Of a stretch of DNA of 64,000 nt, positions 10,501 to 24,294 are shown in pieces. Every line of letters begins with the position of its first letter. Position 1 is the stretch's first letter. Source of the stretch: Luscinia megarhynchos. Lineage: Eukaryota > Chordata > Aves > Passeriformes > Turdidae. Under the pieces are notes generated by a model that saw only the letters and a list, made by a program, of their open reading frames with translations, did not search any database and had not been told where the DNA came from. The stretch is from positions 5,492,459 to 5,556,458 of the forward strand of contig CM067590.1 of assembly GCA_034336665.1 (NCBI GenBank), read 5' to 3'. The position numbers and the translations under genes were made by a program.

Positions 10501-12213
10501 GACAGCACTGAGCAACTCTGCCCTCGGGCACAGCTACACACCCTGGCTGCAAGGGAGCTGGGCTGCCAGCGCTGTCCCCTGCAATGAGGGACAGCGCTGT
10601 GAGCGCTGCTGGCCTGGCACAGCAGGACACGGGCGGGCACCTGTGGTGGCAGCAGCTCCCCAGGGAGGCTGAGATGCAGGACAGGAGTGGGACCAGGGAT
10701 CCCAAGTGTGATGTTGTCCCAGCACTCAGGCCGATCCGGGAGCACGGGCACTCTGCTGCTCCTCTGGGGGATAACCCAGGGCCGGGCTGGGACAGGCAAT
10801 GGCACGGAGACCCTGCAATGGGTACCGCTGTGGAAGAGAAGCAGCTTATCTGCATTCTGCAGCACCCCCGGCGAGCCAGGAGGGAGCAACAGCCTCGGCA
10901 GCTCATCATCCCCGCCAGAAAACCACACACCAGCTCTGCACTCATGTTCAGGATTTCCAACATTCTGAGCAAAATGGTGAAAAAGAAGAAAATGCTGTTG
11001 TAGGCAAACACCAGACTTCATTCAGGGGTCTTGGGGTCTTCTAGGGTGTACTTAAAAAAAAAATTAATAAAATGGTGTTTAAGCCTTCAGAAAACATTGG
11101 CAATTCAAGGGCAAAGGCACTGTAGAAGAAAACTAATCCAAACTAGCTGGTACTTTCAGGTCCTGGTTGTATTTTTCGATCCACAAACAACTTCCCCAAG
11201 CCATTCAAGCCAGACTGTTCACAGAATTTTTGGGGTGGATTTCCCCAGGGGCACTCCCTGTGTTTGTAGGGACGGATCCTTAGAAACCTGGTCTGTTCAG
11301 GCTGGAGAATAACCACAAGTTCACCCTTACAGCTCTGTGCTGCTCTCCCAGGATCTGCACAAGGCTCCCTGTGACAAGCAGAAATGTTGTGTACCTTTGG
11401 GTTCTGCCACATCCGGCCCTTGTGACAGACAGGGCCACGAAGAGCTCAGTGTCACACACAGGAACCACTCCCTCAGATGTCATAAGTGACCTTTCCCTGC
11501 CGTGCTGCACAGCCAGCAGAGACTCCCTGCTGTCCCCTGTGCAGGCTGGTGCCACCCACTCAGAGCCTCAGCACTGCCTTCTCTGCAGCAAAGACAATGC
11601 CCAGCTCGGTGGGTGCAGCTGAGCCCAGCCCAGGTCCCTCCAAAAGAGCCAAAACATCAGAACTGTGCAGCCTTCCTTTCCCAAGTACTGAGTAAATGGG
11701 CAACAGCACGGGAATGTTTGTCTCACATTCCAGGCTGGGGCTTTGCCTGCTCGCCAGTCCTCCTCCTGGCATCGTGCACTTGGGAGAGCGGGGCTCAACG
11801 TCCTGCAGAGCAAATCACTGAGCAGTGCCATTCCTGGCCAGATCAAGGGTATCCAAAGGAGCAGAGGCTGGAGGTGGAGATGGGCAATACTCATCAGGAG
11901 CAGCCCACATTTTGTACAAAATAACAGCTCCTGTCAGCACAGCAGGATCTGGGCACCAGCAATCCAAACCCTCTCCTTGCCTGCCAACCCACTTTGGCTC
12001 TCTGGGACAATAGCATCGGACTGACCAAAACGGACCTTCCAGCCTCAGCAGCCTGCCCTGCATCTCAGACATCCAAAAAGGGAACCAGCAAAGTGGCAGT
12101 AAGTCATAAGAGCAGCCATGTCTTTGACATCCAATCTCCAGCATTTAAAGGGAATGTCACTGAGTTAAAACATGCTTTAGCATAGCAAAGATATCTATTT
12201 CCACCCAGCAAAT

Positions 12214-12570
12214 ATAGAATTGTGGAATCCCACAGTGGTTGGTCTTGGAAGAGACCTTGAATAGCATCCCTTTCTGCCATGGCAGGGACACCTTCCACCA
12301 TCCCAGGCTGCTCCAAGCCCCAATGTCCAGCCTGGCCTGGGATCCAGAGATCCAGGGGCAGCCACAGCTGCTCTGGGCACCCTGTGCCAGGGCTGCCCAC
12401 CCTGCCAGGGAACAATTCCTGCCCAATATCCCACCCAGCCCTGCCCTCTGGCAGTGGCAGCCATTCCCTGGTCCTGTCCCTCCAGCCCTTGTCCCCAGCC
12501 CCTCTCCAGCTCTTGGAGCCCATTTAAGCACTGCCAGGGGCTCTGAGCTCTCCCCAGCTCTCTCAGCCTT
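12214..12570 (-). repeat. CR1 LINE fragment
   Basis: It starts with a degenerate CR1 3' end (AGAATTGTGGAATCC) and carries the same core as the copy at 8601-9170 in the same orientation. It ends in a short segment, AGCTCTCTCAGCCTT, that matches the commoner avian CR1 consensus. Confidence 0.88.
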
Positions 12571-13065
12571 CAACAAATACACGAAGCCAAAGCCTGTGGC
12601 AATTCCCTTGCTGTCTGCTGGTGGCACATCCAAAAGCTGAATGTCCAGCTCTGGTTCTCTTTGCACTCTTTGTCTAGGTACCACTATGACAACACCAAAG
12701 CTCGGTCAGTTTTGTTAAAGCCACCAAGATGGAAGTGTGTCCATGTGTCTGTCCCACACTGTGCACTGCTGCTCCCAACCAGCTCCAAAGGGTGGGGGGA
12801 AACCCCAAAGCCACACACCAAACTTGGCACCTTCAGGCATTTCAGGCCAGAGGGCAGGAATCTAAAGTGATGAAATGTTTAAATGATACCAGAGTGTGTG
12901 TAGGATTTTTTTTTTCTCTTTAATGCATCTCTCTATATATTTTGCTGTGGGAAGAGTTTCTTCTAGAGCAAGGAGTGGGAGGGAAGGAAACATAGCAGAA
13001 GGAAAGGAACTGTTGCTACAGGCAACTCAACTCTTACACAACAGTGCAATTTCTGTGGTGGTTAT

Positions 13066-13370
13066 GGAATCACAGAATCACCAAGGTGGGAAAAGACCTC
13101 CAGGGTCATCAAGTGCAGCCATCAGCCCAGCACCACCTCCATGCTCAGCACCAGCCCCTGTCCCCGAGTGCCACACAACACTTCCAGGGATGGAGACTCC
13201 ACCACTGCCCTGGGCAGCCTGTTCCAGCACCTGGCCACCATTTCCATGAAGAACTTTCCCCTATTTCCAGCCCAGACCTTCCCTGCTGCAATTTGAGGTT
13301 GTTTCCTCTCGTCCTGTCATTTGGTACCTGGGAAAGAGACTGACCCTCACCTGGCTCCCCTGTCCCATCA
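13066..13370 (-). repeat. CR1 LINE fragment, different subfamily
   Basis: GGAATCACAGAATCA marks the CR1 3' end, followed by CCAAGGTGGGAAAAGACCTCC and the segment around GGGATGGAGACTCCACCACTG. This is typical of older avian CR1 subfamilies and is clearly different from the main type in this window. Confidence 0.85.
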
Positions 13371-14359
13371 GGGGTTGTACAATTTTGGAGAATTATAGTA
13401 CAACAAAACTACCTGAAATGGACTATTTAAAATGCAAGATAACCCAGGACTTACTGCAGGTAAGAATTGCAATCATATTTCATACATGCAACATGATTAC
13501 TGTGCAGCATCTCTTGTTTGTAATTTTTTTCCATCTCCTTCACCTTCTGCTCTTCTACCTGTCTCTCTTCTTTTTACTGTGTGCAACAAATTTAAATGCC
13601 CTGATTATGGTTTTTTTCCCCTAAAAGCCATTATTTTTAAACCATGCCAGGAGAAGGAGATAAAATGGTAACAACCCAACTGAAATGAAGGCAGCTACAT
13701 GGAGGAAATGCACAGAAATCTGCAGTTCTTCCCACATCCTATGGAAGAGTGAACTTTAAGCTCTTCAGAAGTTCACCACCACCACACCATACTCAGAAAT
13801 TAAGCTTATATTACAAAACCTCACTTAAAGCTACAGTAGCCAGAGTCTTTGAAAATACCAAACCAAGAATTTGGTGTCCAAGCTGAAGCCTTCCTCATCA
13901 ACCTTCTGCCCTGAGCCACAGAGGCTACAGGCAAGACTGGCTACTGCAATTTTAATATTATCTCAAACTGGGCTCCCTTTCATCATATTTAACATGAGTA
14001 ACTGTAGGATTCTAATGGTTGCTTACTTGATATTGATCAAGAAAGTCAGTGCTCTCATTGCACAGTCAAGAAAATTGCAACTATTAATGAAAAAAAAGTG
14101 ATTACATGTAAATGGCCTTTCTTGCTGTGTATCAAACCAAGAACTGAGCAAACAGGATGGGAGAGGGCTTGAGTCACACACTGTACAAATTTATGTCCTA
14201 CAATAAATTCTGTGGTTTTCCACATAGGCAATAAAAAATGTGACAGAGGAGTCAAAGTCAGAAACACTGAGGACATGAAGCATTTCCTTTACTGACAGTG
14301 GGACACCCCAACCTCTCACTGTCAGTGTGGAGAACCAAATTAACCAGGACCCTCATGTC

Positions 14360-14577
14360 AGGTTGGCATGGAGCTCAGGGAAAGGTTCTTCCCCCCGAGG
14401 GTGCTGGGCCCTGCCCAGGCTCCCCAGGGAATGGTCCCAAGGCTGCCAGAGCTGCAGGAGCCTTTGGACCCTCTCAGGGATGCTCAGGGTGGGATTTTGG
14501 GGGTCTGGAGCAGGGCCAGGGGTTGGGATCAATGATCCCTGAGGGTCCCTGCTAACTCAGGATTTTCTATGGTTCCA
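14360..14577 (+). repeat. CR1 LINE 3' fragment
   Basis: It begins near GGCATGGAGCTCAGGG and ends in TTTTCTATGGTTCC, a decayed CR1 3' terminus. The same segment recurs at 24.8-25.0, 41.3-41.5 and (inverted) 42.8-43.0 kb. Confidence 0.85.
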
Positions 14578-14811
14578 TGCTCCTCTCACTTTAATGAATG
14601 CCTTTAGTTAAATCTGAGCAACATCAACACAATTTTTGGTATTGCTAATGACAGAAGTATAATAATAAATGGAATGTACAGAAATGAAATGTCCAGATCT
14701 CTCAGTAGTTTAAAAGTGTTAATTGCAGTGAGAATCTCCAGTATCCCACTGACAGGGACATTCACTAAACTGTATTAACTGCACTTATCTGCCTGAGCAT
14801 CGTTTCATTAT

Positions 14812-14995
14812 GGACTGGTTTGGGTTGGGAAGGACCTCAAATCCCATCCCATCCCACCCCTGCCCTGGCAGGGACACCCCCACTGTCCCAGGTGCTCCAG
14901 CCCCAGTGTCCAGCCTGGCCTGGGCACTGCCAGGATCCAGGGGGCACCTGTGCCAGGGCTCCCCACTCTCACAGAGAAGAATCTCTTCTTCTACA
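14812..14995 (-). repeat. CR1 LINE fragment, short
   Basis: TGGTTTGGGTTGGGAAGGACC followed by the CR1 segment around CCAGCCTGGCCTGGGCACTG, in the same orientation as the copy at 8.6 kb. Internally deleted relative to that copy. Confidence 0.82.
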
Positions 14996-15404
14996 GTAAA
15001 GAGTTCCTGGCAGTTTACAGTCCCTCAAGCATCCAACTTACCTTCCTAACAGGGATCTTGCAGTCCAGGTTCATCTGTCAATGCAAGAGATGAGAAAGAA
15101 AACCCATTGCAAAAGTAAATATATTGCAGTCAGATTTTTAACAGCAAACATCAGCAGACAAAGAATTAAAAACATGTTTAAAAACTGTTTAAATAATTCT
15201 GAAATCTTGCTTTACCTGAAGTAAGAAAATGAGAAGCTGATCAACTGAGCTTCAGATTCTCTGGAATGAGCCAACAGTACAGCATATGAGACTTCCCTTA
15301 AAAGCCTTTCTATAAATAACAGCTGTGAGTGTTCTGAAAAGCAACATGAGCTTTGTGGAAGTCAAGTGGGAGTGCCTAGGGCTGGAAATACAGTTCTGAA
15401 AAAC

Positions 15405-15750
15405 CCATAGCATCATAGAACCCCAGAATGGTTGGGGTTGGAAGGGGTCTTAAGGCTCATCTCATTCCACACCCCTGGGCAGGGACACCTCCCACTGTCC
15501 CAGTGTCCAGCCTGGCCTGGGCACTGCCAGGATCCAGGGGCAGCCACAGCTGCTCTGGGCACCCTGTGCCAGGGCTGCCCACCCTGCCAGGGAACAATTC
15601 CTGCCCAATATCCCACCCAGCCCTGCCCTCTGGCAGTGGCAGCCATTCCCGGCTCCTGTCCCTCCAGCCCTTGTCCCCAGCCCCTCTCCAGCTCTCCTGG
15701 AGCCCCTTCAGGCCCTGCCAGGGGCTCTGAGCTCTCCCTGGATCCTTCTT
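15405..15750 (-). repeat. CR1 LINE fragment
   Basis: CATAGCATCATAGAACCCC is the CR1 3' end. The core to GAGCTCTCCCTGGA is almost identical to the copy at 8.6 kb, with a short deletion before CCCAGTGTCCAGCC. Confidence 0.9.
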
Positions 15751-17772
15751 TTTTCCCATTGTCTCTGGAGGGGATTAAAGTGACAGGTTATAAGTAAAAA
15801 ACCAGACAAACACGCTTTCCCTTTTACCAAGCCTTGCTACTTCTCTGGACATTTGCCCATTCTTGGGACTCTGCCTTGAGGTTTGCAGCACTTTGAAATT
15901 AATGACCAGACTTGGTCACAGGGCATCAAACTACCAGCACTGTGTCCACTTTTGTGGGAATTTTGATTACATAAACAGCCAGGTAAGAAATCATATTTGC
16001 TCTCTTATCAACCCCCAACAAATCAAGTCTTCCACCTGACCCTGGTGGCAGAGCTTCCTTGGGATGAACCAAGAGATGATTTCAGAGCTCCTTTCTAAAA
16101 ATGTTAATGATCTCAGACAACCAAGTGCATGCAGGATTTTACAGCTGCCTGGTAATCTTCTTAACTGCAGTAATCATACAAGAAATTCTACCTCAAATGC
16201 ACACCAAGAGCTGCACATATCACCACTGCCACTGAGACTGAGTCTTTGGGGGTCTCCATGGATATTCCTGTTCTTTGCTGGCATTTTCCCATCACTCACC
16301 TGCTGCAGTGTGACAGCTGTGTGCAAGAGGAGAAGTTTTTTTCCCCACCTCCTGTCACATCTTTTATCTGGATGTAGGATTCTGGCATTGCTTTCTGAAT
16401 ACTAAGCACAAACCCACTGCAGCTGCACAGAGCTCACAGGGAAGTTTGGATATTTTAACCTTCACCATTTCCAGTCTGAGACACACAGCACATCCTTCAG
16501 GATAACTAACCACGACAGCAACAGCAGGAATTTCTCACCAGAATGCATTTTCTCAAGCTGTACATATTTATTCCTTAATAAAATGTTGCCACCATTTTGA
16601 ATAACAGTGACTTTAAAGGCTCCCAGCCACCTTACACTGCAATTCAAGACAGGAAGGAAAAGCAACATCCATTGACTCTGCAAAGGGCTCTAGAAAGAGC
16701 CAATTGAAAACCCCACAGAGAAATTTAGCACAGTTCATTCAAACATTGACAAGGTTTGTCACCACAATGGACATGTCTTAATTTTAAAGCTTATGGGAAG
16801 TAGCAATCATTTAGCAAAGAATTTCTTATAGCAAATTTTTTGGAGTCCATTGTGCACTCGGGTAGGTTCTCTTGAAGATTATCACCCCTTCCTGGTGCCA
16901 GACAATCACCTGACTGTGTTATGGGCATTTTCCAGGCATAAATAATACTTACATTTGGCATTTTTTTCTTTTTATCTGCCCCTGCTTATAGTAAGAATGG
17001 AAAGAATAAACCCTGATCTCACTGGAAACAAAGATTTAATTTAGATTTTGAATATTAATGTATGATTTCATAAGCAAAAACAAAGTAGCATTTTCAGGAA
17101 TTCATAAAATAGTAGCGATTCAAATAATTTAAATGAGTCATCATCTGTCCCAGCATTGAAAACAGTATTTGCACACAGAAAAAAAAAAGAGCCTGACTAA
17201 TACAAAACCCTACATGAAAGCCCATAAATATATATATGAAAATTCAAAGTATGGTGATTATGCACAAAAATTAAACCAGCAGGGCATAAGTTCAACAGCT
17301 TGATCAAGCATTGTTGAAAAAGAATGTTGTAAAAAAAGTTTAAAATCACAGTGAATAGATCTGAAATCAAAAGCCTCACACAACAATTTATCCCACAGGG
17401 AGAGTGTCAGCTCTCCCACTCAGTCATGTCAAAGAGGATGTACACCCAGCAGGCCCCAAGGTTCACTTCCAGAGACAGTTGTCATCTGCTTCAGTGTTGT
17501 CACCTTCCCTTTCACAAGTTTTCTGCTTCCTTCCTCTTTTCTAGCAGTTTGTGAATGAAGAAAACTGGCTTAGTAGCCCAATTCTTAGCTATTTAGGAAG
17601 ACATCCTTAATGGCATTTGAGTTAAATCCTTCATACTACTGCTGGCTGTTTGTTCCTGTGAAATCTTCCCTGATTCGTTCTATTCCTTCTCATTACAGCA
17701 ATTATTAGAGCACCTGGCAGAAGTGGATTAAATTTATTACTGGCATGTGCACCTCTAACCCAACACTGAAGC

Positions 17773-17937
17773 CATGCCTCACCTGGAGAAGAGAAGCTCC
17801 AGGGAGAGCTCAGAGCCCCTGGCAGGGCCTGAAGGGGCTCCAGGAGAGCTGGAGAGGGGCTGGGGACAAGGGCTGGAGGGACAGGAGCCAGGGAATGGCT
17901 GCCACTGCCAGAGGGCAGGGCTGGGTGGGATTTTGGC
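17773..17937 (+). repeat. CR1 LINE internal fragment
   Basis: This matches the plus-sense CR1 core from CACCTGGAGAAGAGAAGCTCC to CAGGGCTGGGTGGGAT and then stops abruptly, without a 3' end. It is therefore a truncated or broken copy. Confidence 0.85.
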
Positions 17938-19872
17938 AAAGCTAAACACGGGTCACGCCAGGTGGTCCCAGGAGCTTGTTTGCTGCTGTGAACTGACTTG
18001 AAGCACACACTTCTATCAGTTTTTGTTTCAGAAATGTTTCTGAAAGAGCTTTTCCTTGCTGTGCTCATAACCTGCAAGCATGTCCCACCTGCCAGGGCTC
18101 CCCGGATCCGGGGCACACCTGCTCCTGTGAGCACAGGGCAGGCTCCACAGAGCCCACATTGATGGGATTTGCATCCTGCAAACCTGTTTCCTCGGCTTCC
18201 TGCCTGCTGAACAACGCCTTTCTTGTTGCACTTCTGCCATTCCAAGTGCCCCTGGTGGGACAGGGCAACATATTCATTTCCCTTTCAATGAAAGTACTGT
18301 TTTTCTATTAAGCATTGTGTCCTCTGAATTTAAATGGAAAATTTTCTCAAACACTCAGATTAAGAACAAAAAACCACCCTTTGGAGTCACATTCAAACCT
18401 GAAATGCATAAAAAGCTTGCAGACACGGGTGGTTTGATGGGTTTCTCCTTCCCAGCCTCCCACTGCTGCTGTCCCTAAAGCAGGGTTCTGTCACCCTGGG
18501 TCAGGACACTGGGTTTTATCCCCACTCTGCAGAACAAGGTGCCAGGCCCCTCACAACCTTGGCACACCTGAAAAACAAGTACAGGCTTGTATGCAAAAAG
18601 GTAACACAGAAAAATGACACAGAAGCAGGTGATTAGTCACTCACACTTCCATCATGTAATTCCTCATGTGCACCTGATGTCTTAATCCAGCTCATTACAC
18701 CCTCATGCACACAAACAAATTTCCCTGAGGGGCTGTTTTCTACCATTATAATAATCTAAGGTAACTTCAGGCTATATTTTCATCCTGTCAGCTACCACCA
18801 AGTTAACATTTAACCTTACACTCGATTACAGTTTCTGCATGAATCTGTTTGAACAATTGTCAACAAAACAGGGATTTCTGGTGTTGTGCTCCTGGGGGCT
18901 CCACTGCTCTGCATGCTGTTCTCATGGTGTCAGGTTGCTGTGAACTTCCTGTGAATTGTTTAAACTTGATCTGACACCCCTACTGCGAGAATTCACACAG
19001 AACCCATTCATTTTAAGTTTCTTACACATCCAGTCCAGTCTTGGCTGCCTGGACTGAGTGGGTCCCTTCCCTCCAGGATACCCCAGGGACCTGGATTGCC
19101 CATGTCCTACCTGTGCAGAGCACACCTGAGGCAGCTGCCTTAGATCCAGGTGACAACACTGCTGGCTGAGCTGGATGCACTGACCTCACCAAGTAGGAAG
19201 AACTAAAGACCCTTTTGCCTCAAGCTGTTTGTCATTGCAGTTTTCAGTAAGGGACAGACTGAGCACTGCAACAAACGCAGAGCAGGGCTCAAAGAGGCCA
19301 GGGAAATTACTGGTGCTCTGAAAAATGCACCTTTCTTCCAAACCAAGACACTCATTCAGGTCTGTCCAGCAAGATACCCTGTCTCCAGTGGTGCCTATAA
19401 AAAATGCTGAGGAAAGAGGCAGCAAGTCCCTCTGCTTCAACTGTGAACCAGAATAAGCCAAGCCTGTCATAATTTGCCCTTTGGTAAAGCTCAGAACATC
19501 TCAGAACTTGCTCAGCCTGCTGGTTTTTTTCCTGTTTAACTTTCTGTAGGTGCAACGTCCTTGAGCATCCCCCGGCTACAGAGCCTATGCCCAGGATCCT
19601 CGCCCCCCCACCTGTGCTGCAGCCATCTCCTCACAGCCTCACTGGCAACCCAAGCTCAGGACAGGAGGAGACAGCAAACAGTCAGTTCCTATTCAGTGGC
19701 TTTGTGCCACCTCAGATCCAGTATTTGCTTTAAATCATCTCCCCAGGCTGCAGAGTTGCAGCCTGCTCGGTCATTCGTTCAATGGCAGCTCTGCTCTGTT
19801 TCTGATTATCAAAAATGTTTTTTGTTATTGGCAGCACCCCCAGGCCCTCTCCACTTCCTACATATCTTCTCC

Positions 19873-20085
19873 AAGAATCACACAGTTGTTGAGGCTGGAA
19901 AAGACATCTAAGGCCATTAAGTCCAACCATCTACCCAGCACCATCACCATGTTCAGTACTAACCCATGTCCTCAGGTGCCACATCCACAAAATTTTGACC
20001 ATTTCCAGGGGTGGAGACTCCACTCTGCCTTGGACAGCCTGTGCCAGGGCCTTCCCTTCTGTGGAGAAATGTCTTGAAGACAAGA
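19873..20085 (-). repeat. CR1 LINE fragment, older subfamily
   Basis: AGAATCACACAGTTGTTGAGG then GGAAAAGACATCTAAGGCC is a diverged CR1 3' end related to the copy at 13.1 kb, running into GGGGTGGAGACTCCACTCTG. Confidence 0.8.
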
Positions 20086-22008
20086 GGAGCAGAACTGCAT
20101 GGCATCTGTATCCTGAGCACAGGTGAATCACTATCATTACAAAATAGCAGCATAATCTTCTCTGTCTTCTATTTTTGTTCTTAATGTCTGAAATTTTATC
20201 ATTTTATAAGCTAATGCTCTGCAACATCATAAACTCCAATATTTTGTTCCTGAGTGGTGATGATCAGCATGGCTTTTCATCTTGTGGAAAACCAGGAGAG
20301 TTTTTCCCAGGCTTTACTTCTGTATGTTAATTATTCAGTCACACATGATGGCTTCCTGTAGCTCCTCACATCTGCCCTACAGAACCATGGATTATGTCAT
20401 CTCCCTGCTCATCTATTTTTCAGATAATGAATATACTGACCCAGACCTCACTGTGAAGTTTAAAACACACTGTGTGACTCATGCCACACCATGTCACCAG
20501 CATCACTTCCTATAACCTGGCAGAAATAACTCCTCACACAAGAGGGAAAATTCAACATAAAACCTACCAGGAACAACCCAAATATCTTCATCTCCAACCA
20601 ATTCATTCCAAATTTCACTGTGGTTCTAACAGAAATTAATGCATAGAGCCAATTGTGTTGGATCCCAGCACCTCTTACAGCCAAGAAATTAAGATTCAGT
20701 TAATATCATACTGTAAGCTGATGACAGAGTGGGTTGGAGGTGGTAGAGCACTGATGTACTGATGGTCAGTCTGGGCAGTATTCTCCTCTCTCTACTCCTT
20801 TATCAAAGCTCCCAACCTGCACCCAGTGCAGATAAGCTTCAGGCATTCAGAAAGAGAACAAAACATTGATGTATTCTTATAGACTAAAAGCTGCTGATGA
20901 ATTTATTCATCCTTGATGGAAAACACAGATATTCCTATGAAACTGATGAAAAACATTCTAAGAGCTCCATTGTCTGCTGAAGTGCTCTCAGTACATAGAT
21001 TAAAAGAGCAAATCAAAGCAACTTCCTAGTTAAGCAAACTCCCGACCAGCCCAGTAGTTCAAAGCCACAAGTCTGAACAAAAGCTCTGTTTTTTTCCTTG
21101 GAAAGCATTAGCAATGTATGTCTGTAATAAATCACATGAGATGTAAAGACAATGACTCACTTCATTATCTTCAAAGTAGGAGAACAAAATATTCTGCTGA
21201 GACAAAAGTCCCTCAGAAATGCTGATACCCGCTGCACTTTGCTCTCTGGTGGCAGCAAGGAACAAGAAAACAATTCCAACAAACCTCCACAAAAACAGAG
21301 CTGCAGAGATTACAGGATTTTAGTCTGGATTTCTGTGTTATACAAGCTCATCTTACAGCTCCAAAAAGGCTTCCTTTGAGGAACAGTCCCACAAATGAAA
21401 CTTAAAGTCTCAAAACTAAATATGCACAGAGCTGAGGAGCAAGCATGCAGTAAAAGTTCTGGTGGCCAGAGGAAAGGAACCTGCCATTGGGCATCCCAAG
21501 CCACAGAAAGAGTCCTCAGGTGCAGACCTAGTGCTCCACGGAGGACTGACCAGAGCCCAGGCAGACCCGAGCGATGGCCAGGCTCCCCTCCCTGGGCTCT
21601 GACCTGCTGCCCCCCACAGCCACTGACATGTGCTGGGTCCAGCCTGCACAGAGCGGCCAGCGATCCATCCCTGGAGCCAGCGCAGCTCCCTGCTGGGGGC
21701 AGCACCTGCACAGCTGTGAGGACGTGCATCTCCCCTGCTCTAACACCCAGCACGCTCACGGCTGGGTGACTGCAGCTCCTGACGTTAACCCCTTCGAGGA
21801 GCACAACTAACCTGGCCATGCGAGCAGATATCCTTAAGACAGCCCACCTGTTCAGAAAATTGCTCAGCACGTAAACACAAAGCACATTGCTGGAAACAGG
21901 AGCAAAACATCTCAGCCATCAGCAGTACCACAGGACAGCCACACACATGCGACACAGCAAACAGCAGAACCACACAACAACAGGCAGAGCCACACACAGT
22001 GACCAGCA

Positions 22009-22252
22009 CAATGTCCTCCTGCTGCTGCTCCAGGGCTGGGGCAGCTCTGCAGGTGGGGGCTCACCTGAGCAGCAGAGGGGCAGAATCCCCCCTCCCCTGC
22101 TGCCCAGGCTGGGGCTCAGCCCAGCACAGGGGGGTTTCTGGTCAGTGCCCATGGCCGGGGCAGCTTGAGCCTCTCCCCCACCAGCACCCCAAACCCTTCT
22201 CCCCAGGGCTGCTCCCATCCATTCTCTGGGTTTGTGCTTGGAATGCTTGATC
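22009..22252 (-). repeat. CR1 LINE internal fragment
   Basis: It carries the segment reading TCTGCAGGTGGGGGCTCACC and ends in GGGTTTGTGCTTGGAATGC, a part of CR1 upstream of the usual 3' fragments. It has no CR1 3' end, so it was broken off on that side. Confidence 0.78.
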
Positions 22253-23772
22253 TCAAGACTAACAAACCACTCTCCAATAACATTATTGAACTACACCTCA
22301 CGCTCTTCAAAACTCCCTACTGCTAATTCACACTACCACACACAGTACCATAGTGAGTGGTAGGTTTTGTCAAACATTCAAAAGTACTGAAAAAACAGGT
22401 GTTTTCCCTAGGCTGCTAGGGAAACAAAAAAAGTAAATTAATAATTGTGTTTACTGTGCATTTTACTACTGCTTAATATCTTCCTGGGAAATGAAGACTG
22501 GAAAATCATGATAAATGTAATTAATATTGTCTAACTGACAGTCTGACAAAGTGGTTTCCACACCAACAGCTCACTGGACAGATACAACTATGCTACAAAT
22601 TCATTCACAACCAGAATAAAACCACACACAACCACAAGCCTCATAAATTATGAGCTTGAAATTAAGATGACTCCTGGCAACCAGGAAAGCTTCTGGCTTG
22701 CTTCCTTACATTTTGTTCTTTCTGTTAAATCTTTTACCTAGTGATAAATTTTAAAGAAAATGATTTCAGAAACTGGGCTAATAGTGTTTGCTGCACAACA
22801 AACATTGAAGGGGGAACATATAGAGAAGTCATTAATACATGAAGGAAAACAGAAACAAAAGAAACAGTGAGGGAAAATCAGCTTCAATAACAGCTTATAA
22901 TAACTGCACATTTAAATAAAATTAAAACTTTTCCACATCTAGCCACAAGTGATTAAGTGTGGCTGGTTTAATTAGAGCAGCTGAGGGCAGAGAAGGCTGA
23001 ACTGACCCGTTCCTCGGCCAAAGTGCTGCCTCAGAGCTCGCACAGCCAGACCCGGCGTCTCCTGCAGGAAATGCAGAAAAAGCTCTCCTGCAAATCACTG
23101 GGAATGCAAACAGCAGTGATCCTCCTGCAGCACAACTAGAGACAAACATGCTCCAGGGGACATAATTCACCTCACAAGTGAAATGACAGCAGAGGCAGAA
23201 CAAGAACAACAGTTGCTGGTAACGCCAGCGCAGGTGACTCCCATGGGAGTGAAGTGGCAAGGGTGAGTCCTTCCTTCTGCAAACAGCCAGAAGCGAATTC
23301 CATAGAGGGCAAACTGCTCTAGACAGTGGATTTTATTCCTCCCCAGGGGAGGAAATAACACTTGGAGCAAAGACAAAAGCATCAAGGAACAGGACACCAG
23401 GAAGAGGGAAGGGAGCACAAGGGAACACCAAGGAAAGAAAAAGCAGAGTTCTCGAGAAGCAGGCTGTCAGCAGAGCAATACAGGAGCCCTCAAGTCTGGG
23501 TGATGGACCCACAAACCCACAGTCAGAAAGTGTTGATAAGCAAAGCCTTGGAACAGAGCTGGGGCATGTGTTGAAAGAGGCAGGGGTAAACCAGAGGATA
23601 ATGGAAATAGGGGCTGAAAGTCTGTGAAGAGGAAGACACAGGAGAGTGAAGGTGATTGGATAGAGGTGAGAAATCAGAGAACAACATGTGAAACCGTGAA
23701 GAAGGGAAGAAATCCAGACACTGGGGAGCCAAGGAGGGATGGCTGGAAGGCACCAGGGCACCTTTCCAGAGC

Positions 23773-24140
23773 GGATCACAGAAGCAGGGAATGGTTTGGG
23801 CTAAAAGGGACCTTAAAGCTCATCCCATTCCACTCCCTGCAGTGGGCAGGGACACCTGCCACCATCCCAGGCTGCTCCAGCCCCAATGTCCAGCCTGGCC
23901 TGGGCACTGCCAGGGATCCAGGGGCAGCCACAGCTGCTCTGGGCACCCGTGCCAGGGCTGCCCACCCTGCCGGGAACAATTCCCAATTCCCAATATCCCA
24001 CCCAGCCCTGCCCTGCGGCATCCACCCATTCCCTGTGTCCTGGCACACCAGGACCTTGTCCAAAATACTTCTTCAGCTCTCTTGGAGCCCCTTAGGTACT
24101 GGAAGGGGCTCTAAAGTCTCCTCTTCCCCAGACTGAACAT
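23773..24140 (-). repeat. CR1 LINE fragment
   Basis: The 3' end region GGATCACAGAAGCAGGGAATG is followed by the main CR1 core in reverse orientation. The last third is diverged (GGTACTGGAAGGGGCTC). It ends about 150 bp from the CpG island at 24.3 kb. Confidence 0.85.
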
Positions 24141-24294
24141 CCCAAACTGGCTGATACGGACCCAGGGCGGGAGATCAGGGCAGCGTCAGGGCAGTGCCCA
24201 GGGCGCTCCAGCACCCACAGTACCTGCAGCGCCCCTCTTACGCTGGACTCAGCAGCCCGTGCAGTGCCACAGAAATAAAAAAAAACAAACCCAA

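Larger units (their letters stand above)
10501..24290. other. Intergenic region between MATK and the ELAVL1 side
   Basis: About 14 kb mostly of moderate GC without a recognisable exon. It contains the CR1 fragments listed separately, A/T-rich unique DNA (for example 16.0-17.6 kb and 22.3-22.9 kb) and a GC-rich patch at about 21520-21800 that I could not assign. The short open frames here show no family resemblance. Confidence 0.5.
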
